Source: an uncultured Burkholderiales bacterium (GTDB lineage: Bacteria > Pseudomonadota > Gammaproteobacteria > Burkholderiales > Burkholderiaceae_C). Taken from it: a stretch of 64,000 nucleotides of DNA. Positions 46,307-54,131 of this stretch are shown piece after piece; position 1 is the stretch's first letter, and each line of letters starts with the position of its first letter. The translations under genes and the position numbers were made by a program. The DNA is taken from assembly GCA_903844385.1 (NCBI GenBank), contig CAIMTJ010000093.1, positions 1 through 64,000 of the forward strand. The letters are read 5' to 3'. The notes beneath the pieces are model-generated. The model did no database searches and was not told the origin of the DNA. It saw nothing but the letters and a program-made list of their open reading frames with translations.

Positions 46307-47082
46307 TTCGTTGCACCTTGGGTCATGCGGCTCACCAACGGGAAGTACCAAGCATACGGCAAGCAGCGCAAAATTTTGAGCACACGGGTAAAGCGTTTGG
46401 GGAAATGAATTTCAAATTCGCCTTTGGCATAAGCGCGGATCATGGCGCTCGCGGCCACCTCTGGCGTGATCAAGGCTGGCATCTCAAAGGTGTTTTGCGC
46501 CGTCAACGGCGTGCTCACAAATCCCGGCAAAACCGCACTCACACCGATACCGAGCTCGTGCAAATCCATGTACAAGCACTCGGCCAAATGCGTGAGTGCA
46601 GCCTTTGTTGGGCCGTAGGCCAAGCTTTTGGGCAGCCCGCGATAACCCGCCACACTCGAGATCAAGCTCAAATGACCAAAGCCTTGTGCTTGAAGGACGG
46701 GCAGCACACTCGAGAGCAGGCGCACCGCCCCCAAGTAATTCACCTCTTGGTGAAGCACCATTTGCGCTTCATCGTAGGCCTTGGCGTCTTGCGCGAGGTA
46801 GTGCCCCGCACAATAAACCACCACATCCAAGCCCTGGTGGGTGGCCACGGCCAAGCTCGCGGCATGCACACTGTCGCCTTGGAGCACATCCAAACGGGCG
46901 GCCAACGCCTGGGGGTGCGTGCGCACAAACTCGTCGAGCTTGGCCTCTTGCCGGGCGGACACCGCCACCTTGGCGCCGCGCTCAGACAACGCATGGGCCA
47001 GCGCCCAGCCGATGCCGCTGGAAGCGCCCACAATCCAAACCGATCGGCCCTGCCAGTTCTCAATCTTGGGGTTCAATGCCAT
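46303..47082 (-). CDS. Short-chain dehydrogenase/reductase
   Basis: NAD(P)-dependent oxidoreductase of 259 residues. Rossmann motif VGASSGIGWALA, then YCAG, catalytic Ser in LISSVAG and YGPTKAAL with the YxxxK pair. The C-terminus has a basic and hydrophobic stretch (RFTRVLKILRCLPYAWYFPL) that may touch the membrane, fitting a lipid substrate. ATG at 47080-47082, 16 bp after the DUF3833 stop. Substrate unknown. Confidence 0.88.
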   Translation of the reverse strand: MALNPKIENWQGRSVWIVGASSGIGWALAHALSERGAKVAVSARQEAKLDEFVRTHPQALAARLDVLQGDSVHAASLAVATHQGLDVVVYCAGHYLAQDAKAYDEAQMVLHQEVNYLGAVRLLSSVLPVLQAQGFGHLSLISSVAGYRGLPKSLAYGPTKAALTHLAECLYMDLHELGIGVSAVLPGFVSTPLTAQNTFEMPALITPEVAASAMIRAYAKGEFEIHFPKRFTRVLKILRCLPYAWYFPLVSRMTQGATK

Positions 47083-47098
47083 GCTGCTTCTCGCGGGC

Positions 47099-47677
47099 TC
47101 AAGACACGGCGCCAAGTCGCGTGAAGGACAAGGTCACGTCGCCCAAATGAATGCCCCATTTGCTCATGGCCGATTTGTTGAGCAACACTTGGCCATCCAT
47201 CAAATACATCCAGTCGTCAAATTCCACATGCCACACTTGCTCGCCGACTTTCAACGCCATCGTGTAGCTCCAGCGAAAAGCGTTGCCGCTGGTCTCGCCC
47301 AAGGCCACGCCCACCACATCGTCGGCTCGACCCTCAAAGCGACCTTGACCGCGGTCCAAGAGGTGCCAAATGCGCCGCTGGCGGGTACCGTCCGAGTACA
47401 AAAAAGACTCGTCCAATGTCCCCGCCTCACCCTGCCATGAACAATTCATCTCGACCGTAAAGCGTTTTTGCACTTGTCCGGATCGATCGGTAAAAATTCC
47501 CCAGGCTCGAATGGGGCCGCTGAAGTACTCGCGCAAAGAAAACACTGGGGTTTCACTTTTGTACGACTCCAAACTCACCCCAGCGCAGCCGCTGAGCGAG
47601 ACGACCCCAAGGGCACCGAGCCCCATGACCGGCAAGGCGTGCTTGGCGTGTCCTAACCAGTCTCTTCGATTGATCAT
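47099..47677 (-). CDS. DUF3833 lipoprotein
   Basis: 192 residues with a twin-arginine-like N-terminus (MINRRDWLG), a hydrophobic stretch and a lipobox LSGC at about residue 31. The body holds FSLREYFSGPIRAWGIFTDRSG and DDWMYLMDGQVLLNKSAMSKWG, which I recognise as the DUF3833 family. The second ATG (47675-47677) is the likely start, since AGGAG abuts the first one and sits six bases before the second. Its neighbours tie it to envelope lipid chemistry; the role is unknown. Confidence 0.83.
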   Translation of the reverse strand: MINRRDWLGHAKHALPVMGLGALGVVSLSGCAGVSLESYKSETPVFSLREYFSGPIRAWGIFTDRSGQVQKRFTVEMNCSWQGEAGTLDESFLYSDGTRQRRIWHLLDRGQGRFEGRADDVVGVALGETSGNAFRWSYTMALKVGEQVWHVEFDDWMYLMDGQVLLNKSAMSKWGIHLGDVTLSFTRLGAVS

Positions 47678-47701
47678 CTTCATCTCCTGTTGGGCCTGGC
47701 C

Positions 47702-49081
47702 TCACGGGGTGGACCGATGGCGAGCATATCCCCAATACCGAAAAAAAACAAATGCCCAAGCTTTCATCACACAAGGCACCAAAGCATACCCCAGGACCAG
47801 GGCATGAACCGATGTCGGCGTCAATACCCCGGGCTGGTAGCCCCAGGCGGACAACAGCGGCAAGCTCAATCCCGCAGCCAGCGCCAAGTTGAGCTTATTG
47901 ACCACTTGCCACCACGCCAAGAAACGGCCCTCTTGTTGACCGGATTGACCCAAGTCTGCCAGAACTTGAACCAACAAGGACGAGGGCACCACCAAGTCTG
48001 CGCCCAGGGCAACGCCCGTGAGCGCGCACACCGCAAAGAACGCGCTCGTCTCCCCCGCCCCCAATCCCAGGGCCCCCAAAAACACCAGCACCGACAAGCC
48101 CATGCCCCATTTCCAAGTCGTGATCAAGCCTTTTTTTTCAATCACGCGAAGCCACACGGGGCAAGAAGCTGCTGCACTCAAAAAGTAAAGTCCCAGGAAA
48201 TTCGCCGTGAGCGAATGGCTTTGTAAATTGTCATCGACATAAAACACGAACAACGTGGCCGCCACGGCCGAGGCCGTGCCGTTGAGCAAGAAAACTCCAA
48301 GCAGCGCGCGAAAAGAGGCCTGCGTCAAGGGCTCGAGCAACGCCTTGGCGCCACTCGCCCAAGCTCTCTTGGCAATCGGGGACAGGGGGTCTGGCCGAAA
48401 CTCTTGGGGCGGGGCGCGGTCTGACACGTCTTGGGGATGGATCATGGGAGGCAGGCACCACCACAGCAGCACCGCCACGGTCATGAGCAGACTAAACACC
48501 GCCGCACTCCAAGCCAATGGCGCCGCTTGCCAAAGAACGGACGCCAAAACCACCCCCAAGAGGCCAAACGTCTCCCGCCACGCCGCCAAGCGGCTTTGCA
48601 CCCGAGCACCTCCCCCGAGTCTGGCCGACCAGGTTTGTTGGGCCAAGGTGAGGGCGCTGTAGAGACAGCCCGCACCCATCAAGAACACAGTGATCCACAC
48701 GAGTAACAGGGGGGGGCTGCAAACGCTCGAGCCGCCTGCAAGCTCTCCACTCAAGGCGCCCATGATCCAACGGCAGCCCTCTTGGGGCAGCAGCAATGCC
48801 CAAAGACAGCCACACAGCAGCACCGCCAGCACCAAGGAGATCCACAAGACCTCTCGCATGCCGCGCTGAAAGACGCGGTCCCAAAGGGCCCCGATGAGGG
48901 GATCGGCCAGCGCGTCCAAGCCTCTGGCGAGCAAAAAAACAAACCCCACCTGCGCCATGGGCAGGCCCAAGGTTTGCACATCGTGGTGCGGCAAATAAAC
49001 ATACAAGGGCAGCGCCAAAAACGCCAACGGCAAACCCATGAAGCCCAACAACGACGCCACTGGCGGCCCGCTTGGTTTCAT
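47702..49081 (-). CDS. MFS/GPH-family membrane carrier
   Basis: 459 residues with about 12 hydrophobic helices. The early segment ARGLDALADPLIGALWDRV is the GPH (glycoside-pentoside-hexuronide:cation symporter) pattern, and HHDVQTLGLPMAQVGFVF precedes it. Start ATG at 49079-49081, 16 bp after the cfa-like stop. It is part of the eight-gene block, and a GPH-like carrier occurs in the corresponding cluster of other proteobacteria. Given the context it may move a lipid-related molecule rather than a sugar; that is inference. Confidence 0.82.
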   Translation of the reverse strand: MKPSGPPVASLLGFMGLPLAFLALPLYVYLPHHDVQTLGLPMAQVGFVFLLARGLDALADPLIGALWDRVFQRGMREVLWISLVLAVLLCGCLWALLLPQEGCRWIMGALSGELAGGSSVCSPPLLLVWITVFLMGAGCLYSALTLAQQTWSARLGGGARVQSRLAAWRETFGLLGVVLASVLWQAAPLAWSAAVFSLLMTVAVLLWWCLPPMIHPQDVSDRAPPQEFRPDPLSPIAKRAWASGAKALLEPLTQASFRALLGVFLLNGTASAVAATLFVFYVDDNLQSHSLTANFLGLYFLSAAASCPVWLRVIEKKGLITTWKWGMGLSVLVFLGALGLGAGETSAFFAVCALTGVALGADLVVPSSLLVQVLADLGQSGQQEGRFLAWWQVVNKLNLALAAGLSLPLLSAWGYQPGVLTPTSVHALVLGYALVPCVMKAWAFVFFRYWGYARHRSTP

Positions 49082-49097
49082 GCCTTGGGGGATGCCA

Positions 49098-50393
49098 TCA
49101 CGCTGGAGGGTGCTCAGATTTTTTAAGGGTGAATTGAATGACATTGGTGCTGCCTTGGGTAAAGGCTGCTTCGCAATAGGCCAGGTAAAACTGCCAAATT
49201 CGCTCAAAGCGGTCATCAAACCCCAGGCTCTTGACCCGAGCCTTCACGGCCTCAAAGCGCTCGGCCCACAATTTCAAAGTGTGGGCATAGTCTTGGCCAA
49301 ACTCAAACGCATCCACCACCAAGAACCCCGCCTTGGTGGCTTCTTGTCGGAAGGCTTGGGGGCTGGGTAAAAAGCCGCCTGGGAAAATGTACTCTTGAAT
49401 AAAGTCCGAGCCTTTGACATAACGGTCATAAAACTGGTCGGCAATCACGATGGTTTGAATACAGGCCAAGCCACCGGGCTTGAGCTGGCGGTGGATGGTG
49501 CTGAAATACTCTGCCCAGTAGGTGCGGCCCACAGCCTCCATCATCTCGATGGAACACACCGCGTCAAACTGGGCTTGGCCTGGAATGTCCCGGTAGTCTT
49601 GCAGCCTCAAGTCGGCTTGAACGCCGGCAGCGGCCATGCGATCTTGCGCGTATTTGAGTTGCTCGACACTGAGCGTGACGCCACACACATGGGCACCAAA
49701 CTCAAGGCTGGCCGTCTGTGCCAAAGCGCCCCAACCACAACCGATTTCCAACAGGCGCTGCCCCGCACTGCTGCCCAGCCCCACCATGCGCAGCGCGCGG
49801 CGCGTTTTGGCGAGCTGCGCTTGGGCCAAGTCTTGCTCGGTGTTGCCATTGAACCAAGCCGAGGAGTAGTTCATCCCAGCGTCGAGCCACAAGGTATAAA
49901 AGGCATTGCCCAAGTCGTAGTGCGCTTGGATATTTTTGGGGCTTTTGCTTTTGGTGTTGCGGTTAAAGAAATGCTTGATCGAAAACGCCAATCGCCCCCA
50001 CCAAGCGCCATACAGCGCCTCTTCAACCGCGTGGCGGTTGATGAGCAAGAAATTGAGCAAGGCCGTCAAGTCGCTGGTTTGCCAGTATTGTTTGAAATAA
50101 CTCTCAGCAAAACCAATGTCACCAAAGCGCAACGTCTCTTGGCACATGCGCCAGTCCTGGATGTGAATTTGGGCCTGCACACCATCGCCGCCTTGGCCAA
50201 ACACCCGCTCAAAACCCGCCGGCCCACTCACACTCAGCTGGCCTCGGGGAATGCGCTCGAGCAAGGCGAGCAAGCGCTTGGCAGCCCGAGGCAGTGCGGC
50301 AATGCTCACCTGGGCAGAGGGAGCACCCGCGCTCGCGGTGGACGATGAGGAGGGCAAAGACTCGCGGGGTGAAGAAGTGAAATTCGTGGTCAT
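49098..50393 (-). CDS. Cyclopropane-fatty-acyl-phospholipid synthase-like methyltransferase
   Basis: SAM-dependent methyltransferase acting on unsaturated phospholipid acyl chains. 431 residues. SAM motif LLEIGCGWGALAQTAS, AHYDLGNAFYTLWLD, and PGGFLPSPQ are as in CFA synthases. Two positions differ from E. coli Cfa: the Cys of YSCGYW is Ser (NYSSAWF) and the His of MFEHVG is Ala (MMEAVG). Such changes fit the sub-family found beside DUF1365 and an FAD protein, including the methylase of furan fatty acid synthesis. ATG at 50391-50393; a TTG two codons up is possible. I leave the symbol blank because the product is uncertain. Confidence 0.88.
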   Translation of the reverse strand: MTTNFTSSPRESLPSSSSTASAGAPSAQVSIAALPRAAKRLLALLERIPRGQLSVSGPAGFERVFGQGGDGVQAQIHIQDWRMCQETLRFGDIGFAESYFKQYWQTSDLTALLNFLLINRHAVEEALYGAWWGRLAFSIKHFFNRNTKSKSPKNIQAHYDLGNAFYTLWLDAGMNYSSAWFNGNTEQDLAQAQLAKTRRALRMVGLGSSAGQRLLEIGCGWGALAQTASLEFGAHVCGVTLSVEQLKYAQDRMAAAGVQADLRLQDYRDIPGQAQFDAVCSIEMMEAVGRTYWAEYFSTIHRQLKPGGLACIQTIVIADQFYDRYVKGSDFIQEYIFPGGFLPSPQAFRQEATKAGFLVVDAFEFGQDYAHTLKLWAERFEAVKARVKSLGFDDRFERIWQFYLAYCEAAFTQGSTNVIQFTLKKSEHPPA

Positions 50394-50445
50394 GCGCAAA
50401 TGCTCAAGAAAAAATCAGTCAAGAAAAGGGTCAAAAAAGCAATCC

Positions 50446-51267
50446 TCAGGGCTGAGTCGAGTGACTCACAGCGGCGGCTGGGGGAGTGGGTTTGCGAAAA
50501 AAACTCACCCGCTTGAGCCACAACCGCAAAGCATGCCAATGAATGAGAAACATCACCGCAAGCGTCATGAAAGGGTAATGCCACAATGCGTGTCGAACGC
50601 TGGCACGGCTCAAGGGCTCGAGCTCACCACTCACACGGGTTTTGAGCAGCAAGCCGTTTTCATCATGGTACTCAATGCGCGCCACTGTTTTGGGCCTGAT
50701 CTGTTTTGAGCGGACCGCTGCGCTTTGCCATTCGACAGGAGAGGGGGTCGTCATGAAACGAAACTCATAGTGCCCATTCACCTCACAAAACGGGGAGACA
50801 TGAAACACCTTGTCGGCCGTCATCGTGCGGCCATAGGCCGGCTGGGTGAGCAAGTAAAAATGGCGCTCACCAAAGGTGTTGTTCACCTCTGCGAGAACCA
50901 CCACCAAGGCCCCCGACGCAGAGTGGCCGTACCAAAAACTCACGGGCTTGAAGGCATAACCCCACACCCTGGGGTAGCAGTGCAGCCAGACCTCGCCGTC
51001 CACACCGGTGATGCCCTCGCGCTCGAGCAGCTCATCAAACCACGCCAATGCGCCGCCCTGCCCAGAGCTTCTCGCGTCACCATGGTCCTCATCATAAAAA
51101 GACAAGGGCGCCCAGCGGTTCAGCCCCAAGGCCTGGATGCCTCGCCGGGCCATCTCGCGCATGGGCAGCATGACAAAAAAACTCGCGTGCTCAAAGGCAT
51201 GCGACTTCGGCGCCATGCGCTCATGCGCCACACGGCCCCATCCGATGAAGCCCACCGCTGGTGTCAT
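50446..51267 (-). CDS. DUF1365 family protein
   Basis: 273 residues. Recognised by HASFFVMLPMREM near the N-terminus, WLHCYPRVWGYAFKPVSFWYGHS and NNTFGERHFYLL, and KVFHVSPFCEVNGHYEFRF. The family occurs beside CFA-like and FAD amine-oxidase genes across bacteria and has been linked to modified fatty acids; the activity is not known. A hydrophobic helix lies near residues 240-260. Its ATG overlaps the stop of the FAD gene upstream (ATGA). Confidence 0.88.
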   Translation of the reverse strand: MTPAVGFIGWGRVAHERMAPKSHAFEHASFFVMLPMREMARRGIQALGLNRWAPLSFYDEDHGDARSSGQGGALAWFDELLEREGITGVDGEVWLHCYPRVWGYAFKPVSFWYGHSASGALVVVLAEVNNTFGERHFYLLTQPAYGRTMTADKVFHVSPFCEVNGHYEFRFMTTPSPVEWQSAAVRSKQIRPKTVARIEYHDENGLLLKTRVSGELEPLSRASVRHALWHYPFMTLAVMFLIHWHALRLWLKRVSFFRKPTPPAAAVSHSTQP

Positions 51268-52628
51268 GGCCTGACCCCAACTTGAAGCGTCTGCAGCAAG
51301 GACTGGGCCGCACGCAGTCCGGCGCCAAAGCCATCTTCATGAAAACCGTGGCCCATCCAAGCGCCCGCAAACCAAGTGCGCTTGAGCCCTTGCAAGCGGG
51401 GCAGTTGGGCCTGGGCCTGCACGGCTTTGGCATCAAAGATGGGGTGCGCATAGTGAAAGCGACCCAGCACTTTGGCGGGATCGATATCGCGCAAGGGATT
51501 CATGCTCACCAGCACCGTGTCCTTGAAGGGCAAGGGCTGCAAACGGTTGATCCAATAGTGCAAGCATACCCGCGCGGGATGGGTCTGGCCAGCAGTGGGT
51601 GCACTCGACTCAAAGTTCCAAGCCGCCCAGGCCCGGCGGCTTTGCGGCATGGCCGAGTCATCGGTGTGGAGCACCGCCTCATTGTCTTGGGTTCGCATCG
51701 ACGACAAGAGCTCGTGCTCCAAAGCGTGGGGGTCTTGCAGCAAGCCCAAGGCTTGCGGTGCATGGGTGGCCAGCACCACCGCATCAAATCGCTCGCACCC
51801 CTGGCCAGTGAAGACGTCCACATGGCTGTCGTGACGGGCAATGGACTCGACGGGCGTGCTCAGCCGTGCGTCAGATAAGCCCGCCACGATTTGTTGCACA
51901 TAGTGCTTGGAGCCGCCCTCCACGGTGTACCACTGAGGGCGATTCATCACCTGCAGCAAGCCATGGTTGTGGCAAAAGGAGATCATGCTGGCCACAGGGA
52001 AATGGAGCATTTGCTCGGTCGGACAACTCCAAATGCAACCCAACATGGGCAAGAGGTAATAGGCTTGAAAGCCTTTTGAAAATTGGTGATGCTGTAAAAA
52101 GGTCTCCACGCTCCACTCGCGCCACGCGGCGAGCGGGGGTTGGGTGTTGTCCAGCAGCTCCAAGGCGCACGCGGTGGCCAAGCGGTTGAATCTGAGGATT
52201 TCAGCAATCATGCCGAGAAACACCGGACTCATCAGATTGCGCCGCTGGGCAAAAAGGCCATTGAGATCGCTGCCACTCCACTCGAGGCGCTGGGGTCTTG
52301 CCCCGCTCGCCGAGTTGGGCGCCGATGTGAGCGGGTGCGCTTGAACCGAAAAAGACATGTCGGACTTGGCCACTGTCACCCTCAAGCGATTGAACAAACC
52401 CAACAGCCCAGGATAGGTTTTTTCGTTGAACACCAAAAACCCCGTGTCCACGCCATGGGTTTGCATCTCGCCACTGTGGTTGGGGAGCCGAACGTCCACG
52501 GTGCGTGCGTGTCCACCGAAATAATCGTTGGCTTCAATGAGGCTCACCGAGACGTGGTCCTTCAAGGCGTGGGCAGCACTCAAGCCTGCCACACCGGCGC
52601 CGATCACCGCCACTCTCAGGGCCGCCAT
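51264..52628 (-). CDS. FAD-dependent amine-oxidase-like oxidoreductase
   Basis: 454-residue flavoprotein of the NAD(P)-binding/amine oxidase superfamily (COG2907 type). N-terminal Rossmann motif VIGAGVAGLSAAHAL, FGGHARTVDV, the substrate-binding middle region and the C-terminal FAD segment TWFAGAWMGHGFHEDG. Proteins of this group in the ChrR-linked cluster act on membrane fatty acids, probably as a desaturase. The start ATG at 52626-52628 is chosen; one at 52644-52646 would overlap the gpx stop. It is coupled to DUF1365. Confidence 0.88.
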   Translation of the reverse strand: MAALRVAVIGAGVAGLSAAHALKDHVSVSLIEANDYFGGHARTVDVRLPNHSGEMQTHGVDTGFLVFNEKTYPGLLGLFNRLRVTVAKSDMSFSVQAHPLTSAPNSASGARPQRLEWSGSDLNGLFAQRRNLMSPVFLGMIAEILRFNRLATACALELLDNTQPPLAAWREWSVETFLQHHQFSKGFQAYYLLPMLGCIWSCPTEQMLHFPVASMISFCHNHGLLQVMNRPQWYTVEGGSKHYVQQIVAGLSDARLSTPVESIARHDSHVDVFTGQGCERFDAVVLATHAPQALGLLQDPHALEHELLSSMRTQDNEAVLHTDDSAMPQSRRAWAAWNFESSAPTAGQTHPARVCLHYWINRLQPLPFKDTVLVSMNPLRDIDPAKVLGRFHYAHPIFDAKAVQAQAQLPRLQGLKRTWFAGAWMGHGFHEDGFGAGLRAAQSLLQTLQVGVRP

Positions 52629-52629
52629 C

Positions 52630-53259
52630 TCAGTCGAGTCTCGCATTGAGCGCCAAGTCAAGCTGGTTGAGAAACTCTTTGTCTTCCGGTGTTGTCATGC
52701 TCGAGTAACTCCAAATCTTTTGACCGTCTCGAGAAATCAAGTATTTGTAAAAATTCCATTTCGGCGTGGTGCCCGTGCGCTTGGCCAAGGTCTTGAACAA
52801 GGGCGTGGCGGCGTCGCCACGGACCGCCGTTTTGGTGAACATGGGGAATTTCACGCCAAAGGTGTTTTCACAAAAATCGGCGATGTCTGCATTGGTTTTG
52901 GGCTCCTGTGAAAAATCGTTCGACGGAAAACCAAGCACCACCAAGCCGCGCGATTTGTATTTGTCATACAAGGCTTCTAGGCCTTTGTATTGCGGGGTGA
53001 AGCCACAAAAGGAAGCCGTGTTCACCACCAAAACGACTTGTCCTGCGTATTGGCAAAGATCTTGGGTCTTCTCGTCTTGGAGCCTCAAGACTCGGTAATT
53101 GAGCACGCCTGGGCAAGTGTGGGTGGCAGCCGGCGCAGGGGTCGCACTGGCGGGGATGGCCACAGGGGTGGCGACTGAATTCTGGGCGCCAGCGGCAAGC
53201 CAGGTGAGGCAGGCGAGCCCCACAAGCACCCGTTGAATCAGGCTGGTTCGGATTTTCAT
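52630..53259 (-). CDS. Secreted glutathione peroxidase-like protein
   Basis: Thiol peroxidase of the GPx family, exported by an N-terminal signal peptide (residues 1-26, VLVGLACLTWLAAGAQ). 209 residues. The catalytic Cys is in VNTASFCGFTPQY, and the Trp-Asn pair lies in PKWNFYKYL. The second-motif Gln of the usual FPCNQF is Asp here (FPSNDFSQEP). A Cys in DLCQYAGQ and one in DFCENTFG could serve as the resolving residue. First gene of the block; its stop is 1 bp before the FAD gene start, consistent with a single mRNA. Confidence 0.88.
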   Translation of the reverse strand: MKIRTSLIQRVLVGLACLTWLAAGAQNSVATPVAIPASATPAPAATHTCPGVLNYRVLRLQDEKTQDLCQYAGQVVLVVNTASFCGFTPQYKGLEALYDKYKSRGLVVLGFPSNDFSQEPKTNADIADFCENTFGVKFPMFTKTAVRGDAATPLFKTLAKRTGTTPKWNFYKYLISRDGQKIWSYSSMTTPEDKEFLNQLDLALNARLD

Positions 53260-53539
53260 GTGTGTCTGTCTCAGTGGTGGGTGGGTGTTGACAACGTGTT
53301 GACCTGAGCGTGAGCAAAGCCCAGAGGGGAAAAGGTACTTGAGACAAGCAGGGGACGCTGCCCACGGCTTAATTCGCGTCAAACCGCCGCTCAAGATCGC
53401 GCCAAATGGGCGTAAACTGTATCCCAAAAGAGGCCTGATTGCTGTTTCTTTTGCCCACAAATTTTAACCATTCCCGCCCATTTCCCCAAATGGCCCTTTT
53501 CCTCCAAGGCTTACGCCTTTGCAGTCCCGGGCGAACCCC

Positions 53540-54046
53540 ATGACCCAGCCGCCACGCATGACCTCCATCGAAGACAAGATCGTTGCGCCTCAAACCGCGG
53601 CTCAACTGTGCTCATCGCTCAAAACAACCGGCCCTTTGGTCTTCACCAATGGCGTGTTTGATGTCTTGCACAAAGGCCATGTCACCTATTTGGAACAAGC
53701 CCGCGCACTGGGCCAGCACCTGATTGTGGCCCTCAACACCGATGCGTCGGCCAGACGCTTGGGCAAAGGCCCAGAGCGCCCCCTCAACACCCTCTTGGAC
53801 CGCGCGCACGTCATCGCCGCTTTGCAAAGCGTGAGTCTGGTGACTTGGTTTGACGAAGACACCCCGCTTGAGATCATTCAGGCCCTGCGACCCAATACCT
53901 TGGTCAAAGGCGGGGACTACGACATGGACACCTTGGCCGAAGCCCAATGGGTCAGAAGTCAAGGCGGGCTCGCCACCGCCATCCCCTTTGTGAGCGGCTA
54001 CTCCACCACCCAATTGGTCCGATTGATCCAGGCCATGCCCCGCTGA
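53540..54046 (+). CDS. rfaE2: D-glycero-beta-D-manno-heptose 1-phosphate adenylyltransferase
   Basis: Adenylates heptose phosphate for the LPS core. 168 residues; the cytidylyltransferase-fold half of the E. coli bifunctional HldE, here a separate protein. It has the nucleotide site TNGVFDVLHKGHVTYLEQA, the ALNTDASARRLGKGPERP segment and VKGGDYDMDTLAEA. The ATG at 53540 is used; an upstream TTG (53519) is possible. Convergent with glnE. Confidence 0.92.
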   Translation: MTQPPRMTSIEDKIVAPQTAAQLCSSLKTTGPLVFTNGVFDVLHKGHVTYLEQARALGQHLIVALNTDASARRLGKGPERPLNTLLDRAHVIAALQSVSLVTWFDEDTPLEIIQALRPNTLVKGGDYDMDTLAEAQWVRSQGGLATAIPFVSGYSTTQLVRLIQAMPR

Positions 54047-54131
54047 CCCCCCTCACGCGCGAGCCCTCGACTGGCCAGGCGTGCCTCAACTGCAAGCCCG
54101 GGGCCCTTCCCCCCCCCGCTCACACCCCGTG

